A stretch of 20,088 nt of DNA from Krumholzibacterium sp965370495 (lineage in GTDB: Bacteria; Krumholzibacteriota; Krumholzibacteriia; Krumholzibacteriales; Krumholzibacteriaceae), in assembly GCA_965370495.1 (NCBI GenBank), contig CBDUUV010000042.1, positions 1 through 20,088 of the forward strand, read 5' to 3'. The translations under genes and the position numbers were made by a program. Each line of letters opens with the position of its first letter. The stretch's first letter is position 1. Under the pieces are notes generated by a model. It saw only the letters and a list, made by a program, of their open reading frames with translations. It was not told the origin of the DNA and ran no database searches. Positions 16,090 through 20,088 of the stretch are shown one piece after another.

Positions 16090-16393
16090 AGATCTTTGTG
16101 AAGGCGGCTTTTGATTACGTCGTTGACCATGTTTATTCCGCCTGTCCAGAGAACTGGGCGTATGTCTGTTCGGAGCGTGGTACGAACGATATTTTTTTTT
16201 GAAATTCGACTTCGACGCATGTTTTGTTAGTCACACGTATGCTCCGATGGTGTATACTTTTAACAACGGAAAGAAGGGTATCGTTCCCGGCGGATCTTTC
16301 CGGCTTGCTCCGGGAGAACTATATATCGTTTCGTCTCGAGGTTGCCGGCAGTATCGTGAGGTTTTTCCTGGTGAGCAGATCAAGGGTCTCTGA
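16086..16393 (+). CDS. Small hypothetical protein, split by a frame change at a T9 run
   Basis: A TTG start at 16086 overlaps the nusB stop and lies about 10 bases after a strong AAGGAGGT. It opens a frame of 38 codons that ends at TGA 16200, right after nine T (16192-16200). The -1 frame continues from this run to a stop at 16393 with a protein-like sequence (KFDFDACFVSHTYAPM, VPGGSFRLAPGELYIVSS). Joined by one added base or a -1 slip, the product is about 102 residues. No family is recognised. It overlaps the methyltransferase start by 23 bases, which fits a coupled operon gene. The split could be sequencing error, slippage, programmed frameshifting or decay. Confidence 0.55.
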
Positions 16394-17144
16394 AAAGAAG
16401 CACTGGAGTGATTTCTGGGACAGGTCCGGCGATGTCTCTGAGGTCTATGACAATGAAGGTCGGGTGAGTGAACATTTTGCCCAGGTAAAATCCTTTAAGG
16501 GGTTAAGAATCCTGGAGGTCGGAGCAGGAACCGGCAGGGACGGGATATTCATGGCGCGCGAGGGGGCAACTGTTATTTCACTTGATTACAGCCTTTCCAG
16601 CCTCAGGATGATCAAAGGCCAGCTGAAAGAACAGGACGATGTGGCTCTTTGCTGCGCCGATGCTTTTTTTCTGCCTTTCAAGGAAGGGATCTTTGACCTG
16701 GTATTCCACCAGGGGTTGCTTGAACATTTTCGTAATCCCGGTGATATGATATCGGAACATCACAGGGTGCTTAAACCGGGAGGCCACATCATTGTCGATG
16801 TACCGCAGAGATATCACTATTACACGGTTCTCAAACATATATTTATAATGCTGGGCAAATGGTTTGCCGGATGGGAAACAGAATTTTCCCCGCGTGAACT
16901 GGAAAAGTTGCTTGAGAATCATTCGTTCGAAGTAGTCAGGACTTACGGTGAGTGGCTCAATCCGCCTATCTGGTTCAGAATACTGAGAAAGGGATTATTG
17001 CCAGTGGGAATCCGTCTTCCCATGTATCCGGTGATATTTACCCTGACAAGGAAGTTGTTCGCAGGTATGCGGGCCCGTATTCTCGGTACCCGCCTGGCCC
17101 TGTATACTACTGTGGTGACAGGAACGATAGCGAAAAAGAAATAA
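16371..17144 (+). CDS. Class I SAM-dependent methyltransferase
   Basis: A protein of about 257 residues with the Rossmann-type methyltransferase fold. Motif I is ILEVGAGTGRDG at about 46-57, followed by the acidic end of strand 2 in VISLDYS, and CCADAFFLPF and FDLVFHQGLLEHF for the later motifs. HRVLKPGGHIIVDVPQ is typical of UbiE/Methyltransf_11 proteins. The substrate is unknown. Neighbouring sugar and membrane genes suggest a lipid, glycan or small-molecule target. The frame is open from 16224, but the GTG at 16371 is preferred because it has GAGG 9 bases upstream and the preceding translation does not resemble a conserved N-terminus. It overlaps the small gene before it. Confidence 0.82.
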   Translation: MSRSRVSEKKHWSDFWDRSGDVSEVYDNEGRVSEHFAQVKSFKGLRILEVGAGTGRDGIFMAREGATVISLDYSLSSLRMIKGQLKEQDDVALCCADAFFLPFKEGIFDLVFHQGLLEHFRNPGDMISEHHRVLKPGGHIIVDVPQRYHYYTVLKHIFIMLGKWFAGWETEFSPRELEKLLENHSFEVVRTYGEWLNPPIWFRILRKGLLPVGIRLPMYPVIFTLTRKLFAGMRARILGTRLALYTTVVTGTIAKKK

Positions 17145-17157
17145 AGAGGGGCATCGC

Positions 17158-18270
17158 GTGAGGATTCTGGCTCTTAACTGGAGAGACATGAAACACCCGG
17201 AAGTCGGGGGAGCCGAAGTTCATCTTCACGAGATACTTTCCCACCTGGTACGATGGGGGCACGATGTTGTAGAGATCACATCCGGTTTCCCCGGCTGCGA
17301 TGCTGAGGATGTGATCGATGGAGTAAAGATCATAAGGGCAGGACACTGGTTCAATGCCAATTTTGTTCTTCCTGTTGTCGCGCGACGCTACATGAAGAAT
17401 CATCCCCGTGATGTGGTTCTGGAGGATATCAACAAGCTTCCCTTTTTTATGCCCTTGTACACAAAAACACCGGTTGTCGGAGTGATTCCGCACCTGTTCG
17501 GCACGACAGTGTTTCGGGAAGCGAACTGGTTGATCGGGGCATATGTCCTTTTTATGGAGAAATTCATACCGGGTGTTTTCAGGAAGAACAGGTTTATGGT
17601 AATAAGTCAGAGTACCGCAGATGATCTTGCAGCACGGGGGATCGACAGGAAGAGGATCAGCGTGGTTCTCTGCGGGCTCGATCATGACACATATCGCAAC
17701 CTGTCACTGGAAAGGTTTCAACGTCCGACGATTGTTCACCTGGGGAGACTTCGCAGGTATAAGAGTATAGAGGTTGCGATGCGTGCCATGAAGGTGGTAA
17801 GGGCCCGAATACCTGATGCCAGGCTTGTCATCATCGGAGACGGGCCGTATGGGCCTGAACTGAAAAAAGAAGCCGCCAGGCTTGATCTGGGGGATGCGAT
17901 TGAATTTCAGGGTTTCATGAAAGCGGGGGAATTGGTTGAATATCTGAACAGATCCCACCTGCTCTTCAACCCGAGTCCCAAGGAGGGTTGGGGCCTTACA
18001 GTGGTCGAAGCCAATGCATGCGGTGTTCCCGTGGTAGCCAGTGACCGACCCGGGTTGAGGGACTCGGTGCTTAACAACAAGACCGGTTTTCTGGTACCAT
18101 ATGCGGATGCGATCGCTTTCGGGGAGAAAGCTCTGAGTATCCTGGAAAACAAAGAGCTCTGGAAGCGAATGAGTAATAACTCACTGGAAAGAGTGAAGGA
18201 ACTTACGTGGCAGCGATGTGCCATGGAGACCGAAAAACTTCTCCTCGAAATCACGGGGAAAGGTAATTGA
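17158..18270 (+). CDS. Glycosyltransferase family 4 protein
   Basis: A 370-residue GT-B fold, GT4-type retaining glycosyltransferase. The N-domain has MRILALNWRDMKHPEVGGAE with the Gly-rich acceptor loop and the EILSHLVRWGHDV helix. The C-domain has IVHLGRLRRYKSI, ARLVIIGDGPYG, and the donor-binding KEGWGLTVVEANACGVPVV segment near residue 275, where the two acidic residues of the E-x7-E motif fit. It transfers a sugar from a nucleotide-activated donor, but the sugar and acceptor are not determined here. The GTG start follows GAGGGG with 6-base spacing. It lies 13 bases after the methyltransferase and 16 before the membrane protein, so a shared transcript is likely. Confidence 0.9.
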   Translation: MRILALNWRDMKHPEVGGAEVHLHEILSHLVRWGHDVVEITSGFPGCDAEDVIDGVKIIRAGHWFNANFVLPVVARRYMKNHPRDVVLEDINKLPFFMPLYTKTPVVGVIPHLFGTTVFREANWLIGAYVLFMEKFIPGVFRKNRFMVISQSTADDLAARGIDRKRISVVLCGLDHDTYRNLSLERFQRPTIVHLGRLRRYKSIEVAMRAMKVVRARIPDARLVIIGDGPYGPELKKEAARLDLGDAIEFQGFMKAGELVEYLNRSHLLFNPSPKEGWGLTVVEANACGVPVVASDRPGLRDSVLNNKTGFLVPYADAIAFGEKALSILENKELWKRMSNNSLERVKELTWQRCAMETEKLLLEITGKGN

Positions 18271-18286
18271 CGAGAGAGGCGCCTTT

Positions 18287-19252
18287 TTGAAAATAAGAAG
18301 ATTAACTTTCCAGTTATTGAAGGTAATTGTAAGCGCCGGGTTGATCTTTTTTCTGCTCAGCAGGAAATCACCCAGGGAACTGGCGCCGTACCTCGAGGGA
18401 ATGGACCATTTCCAGCTTGTGCTGGCAGTATCGATTTTTTTCGCCAGTAGTATTTTAGGAGCACTGCAATGGCATATCCTGCTTCGAGCTGGCGGTGTAA
18501 GGCTTTCATTCGGCAAGACATTCAGATTGTATTTCACAGGTCTTTTCTTCAATAATTTTCTGCCAGCCAATGTCGGAGGGGATGCCATAAAGATTTTCGA
18601 TGTCGTAAAAACCGGAAATGACCCGCACAGGGTCTTTGCTGTTACTCTTTTGGACAGGATCTTCGGGGTCATGGGGCTCTGTCTGCTGGCTCTTTTTGCT
18701 TCCGTACTTCTGTTGGCTGACAGGTCGAGTACAGCTTCGTCGATATATATTATTGTTTTTCTGGCTTGTGTTATCCCTGTGTTTTTACTCGTGTTCAACA
18801 GGAACCTGTCGAGATGGATCAGGATTCTTCTCGGGAGGATACGTCTATGGGGGTTGGGTGAAAAGATCGACCGGGTATTGAGTCATCTCGGGAAACTCAG
18901 GGACCTGCGTTATCTGTCCGGCAGGGTGATCATGTTGACCCTGTTGATCCAGTTTCTGCGTATAGCCACTCATATATTTGTCGGAAGGGCTCTTGGAATA
19001 GAGATGTTGGGGTGGGATCATGTTCACTTTTTTGTTTTTGTCCCTATGCTCGGCTTGATAATGATACTTCCAATATCGATAAACGGACTCGGTGTGAGAG
19101 AAAGTGCTGGTATAGTTCTTTTTACGCAAATCGGAATTGGCGAGGAACTTGCGGTTCTTATGGAGTTTATAACATATGTGGTTCAGGTTTTCGTGAGCTT
19201 GCTCGGTGGTATCTTCTTTTTTATGCGAAAGCGTAAAACCACCATGGCATGA
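18287..19252 (+). CDS. UPF0104/flippase-like integral membrane protein
   Basis: This 321-residue polytopic membrane protein belongs to the lysylphosphatidylglycerol synthase TM/UPF0104 (AglD-like) superfamily. The hallmark FFNNFLPANVGGDAIKI lies at about residues 87-103, followed by VTLLDRIFGVMGL, and later LPISINGLGVRESA. About seven or eight hydrophobic helices are visible. Members are proposed to move lipids or lipid-linked sugars, or to support glycosylation, but the exact role here is not known. A TTG start at 18287 is favoured by GAGAGAGG about 7 bases upstream. The longer frame beginning at 18218 would overlap the GT4 gene and give a non-conserved N-terminus. The second half of LPG synthases (the transferase domain) is absent. 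Confidence 0.85.
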   Translation: MKIRRLTFQLLKVIVSAGLIFFLLSRKSPRELAPYLEGMDHFQLVLAVSIFFASSILGALQWHILLRAGGVRLSFGKTFRLYFTGLFFNNFLPANVGGDAIKIFDVVKTGNDPHRVFAVTLLDRIFGVMGLCLLALFASVLLLADRSSTASSIYIIVFLACVIPVFLLVFNRNLSRWIRILLGRIRLWGLGEKIDRVLSHLGKLRDLRYLSGRVIMLTLLIQFLRIATHIFVGRALGIEMLGWDHVHFFVFVPMLGLIMILPISINGLGVRESAGIVLFTQIGIGEELAVLMEFITYVVQVFVSLLGGIFFFMRKRKTTMA

Positions 19253-19325
19253 CTCGGGCGCTGTTCCGCGGGCGGGCCTGCCGAATGACCGGTGAATGCC
19301 TGCAGGAGATGAGAAAGGTTTTCAT

Positions 19326-20088
19326 ATGTCGGAGAAAATGCTTCACCGGTTTCTTGCGGTCTCGATGTTTGTGATCAGCCTTGTCGTTTATGTCATGACG
19401 ATGGCGGCGACCGCTTCGTTCTGGGATGCGGGAGAATTCATTGCGACCTCATATATTCTGGGCATCCCCCATTCACCCGGTACTCCGCTCTATGTTCTTG
19501 TGGGAAGGGTCTTTTGTCTTCTTCCAATAGCGTTATCTGTCGCGCAGAAGGTTAACCTTCTCTCGGCCATATCTGCCGCATTGGGCATACTGATGGCCTA
19601 TCTGGTAATGGTATATGTGATAAGACGGATGTATGGAGAGGGAAAGACTGCTCTCGAGAAGTTTATGCGCTATACCGGGCCTGTTGTCGGGTCGTTTTTT
19701 CTGATGTTCTCTGATACGTACTGGACGAATGCTTCAGAATCTGAGGTATATGCACTCAGTACTTTCGTGATGGGGCTCTGCACGGTTCTTGCGCTCAGGT
19801 GGTTGAAGAACCCCTCCTGCGAACTCAATCAGTCTGAAAAAGAAAAAATAATCGCCTCTACTGGCAGGGCGGAGGGTACCAGACTGATAGGGATGGCTGT
19901 GGGAGAAAAAAGGAAGCATTCCAGGAACCTTGTTTTTCTCATCATATACCTTCTCTCACTGGGGATAGGATTTCATCTCGGAACGGTCATGGTGTACGGC
20001 GGCATATTCCTGATGCTGCTGATGATCAAGGACAAGGCGTTCAGTAATTTTGAACTGATCGTTTTCACATTCGGGTTCGGTGTGCTGA
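19326..20088 (+). CDS. DUF2723 family membrane protein, 5' part only
   Basis: The gene runs off the window end and only the first 254 codons are seen. The N-terminus is a membrane segment followed by SFWDAGEFIATSY (residues 31-43) and IPHSPGTPLYVLVGRVF, the marks of DUF2723 proteins. The later TYWTNASESEVYALS also fits. These proteins are large polytopic membrane proteins, proposed to be glycosyltransferase-C-like sugar transferases. The Asp34/Glu37 pair could act like the acidic pair of protein mannosyltransferases, which is an inference. The ATG has AAAGG about 7 bases before it. A 73-base gap separates it from the flippase-like gene. The GT4, flippase-like and DUF2723 genes together suggest a lipid-linked glycan pathway. 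Confidence 0.85.
   Translation, partial: MSEKMLHRFLAVSMFVISLVVYVMTMAATASFWDAGEFIATSYILGIPHSPGTPLYVLVGRVFCLLPIALSVAQKVNLLSAISAALGILMAYLVMVYVIRRMYGEGKTALEKFMRYTGPVVGSFFLMFSDTYWTNASESEVYALSTFVMGLCTVLALRWLKNPSCELNQSEKEKIIASTGRAEGTRLIGMAVGEKRKHSRNLVFLIIYLLSLGIGFHLGTVMVYGGIFLMLLMIKDKAFSNFELIVFTFGFGVL

Noticed and set aside
16200..16202. UGA as a selenocysteine codon, suggested by the nearby selA
   Set aside because: The same frame after this UGA gives a poor protein until the methyltransferase start at 16371, and no SECIS-like hairpin is obvious just downstream. The -1 frame fits a protein better.
16224..16370. Upstream extension of the methyltransferase from 16224
   Set aside because: It overlaps the better-supported small gene, lacks a suitable SD and gives a basic, non-family N-terminus.
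1..20088. CRISPR array, insertion sequence, phage or defence genes
   Set aside because: I saw no spaced repeat array, transposase or inverted-repeat-bounded element, and no effector domains.

Overview
This window looks like a chromosomal stretch of a Gram-negative, diderm bacterium with moderate GC content. It encodes a lipobox-bearing amidase, a TonB-like protein, a SPOR-domain membrane protein and a DUF2723 membrane protein, and almost every gene is core or envelope-related. DUF2723 proteins and this mix of housekeeping and envelope genes suggest a lineage near the FCB group, perhaps an uncultured candidate phylum. That placement is an inference and is not shown by the sequence.

Layout. 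(1) Positions 1-1024 hold a sigma70-like promoter, a long leader that can fold, a small secreted protein of unknown function and a strong intrinsic terminator. (2) Positions 1145-4210 on the minus strand hold a TonB-family protein with its own promoter and a lipoprotein with one intact and one apparently dead amidase_3 domain. (3) From a divergent, operator-like intergenic region, plus-strand genes begin: selA, a degenerate BY-kinase/ParA-like domain fused to a membrane segment and a SPOR domain, smc and ftsY. (4) A consensus promoter (TTGACA-N16-TATAAT) and an FMN riboswitch precede ribD-ribE-ribBA-ribH-nusB, a complete set of the recognised core riboflavin genes. (5) Next come a small ORF split by a frame change at a run of nine T, a SAM methyltransferase, a GT4 glycosyltransferase, a flippase-like UPF0104 membrane protein and the 5' part of a DUF2723 protein cut by the window edge.

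How they work together. The rib genes make riboflavin from GTP and ribulose 5-phosphate under FMN feedback. nusB is coupled to ribH by a 4-base overlap. No clear terminator separates nusB from the downstream sugar and membrane genes, so these may share transcripts with the rib operon. smc and ftsY serve chromosome condensation and SRP-dependent membrane targeting. The amidase and the SPOR protein both point to peptidoglycan remodelling or cell division. selA implies selenocysteine use, but selB, tRNA-Sec and selenoprotein genes were not seen here.

The most unusual items are the T9 frame-split gene, the pseudo-BY-kinase/SPOR fusion, the tandem active/inactive amidase, and the operator-like inverted repeat over the selA promoter. 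I found no CRISPR array, insertion sequence, tRNA, rRNA or clear phage or defence system. I do not see convincing evidence of a wholly new multi-gene system.
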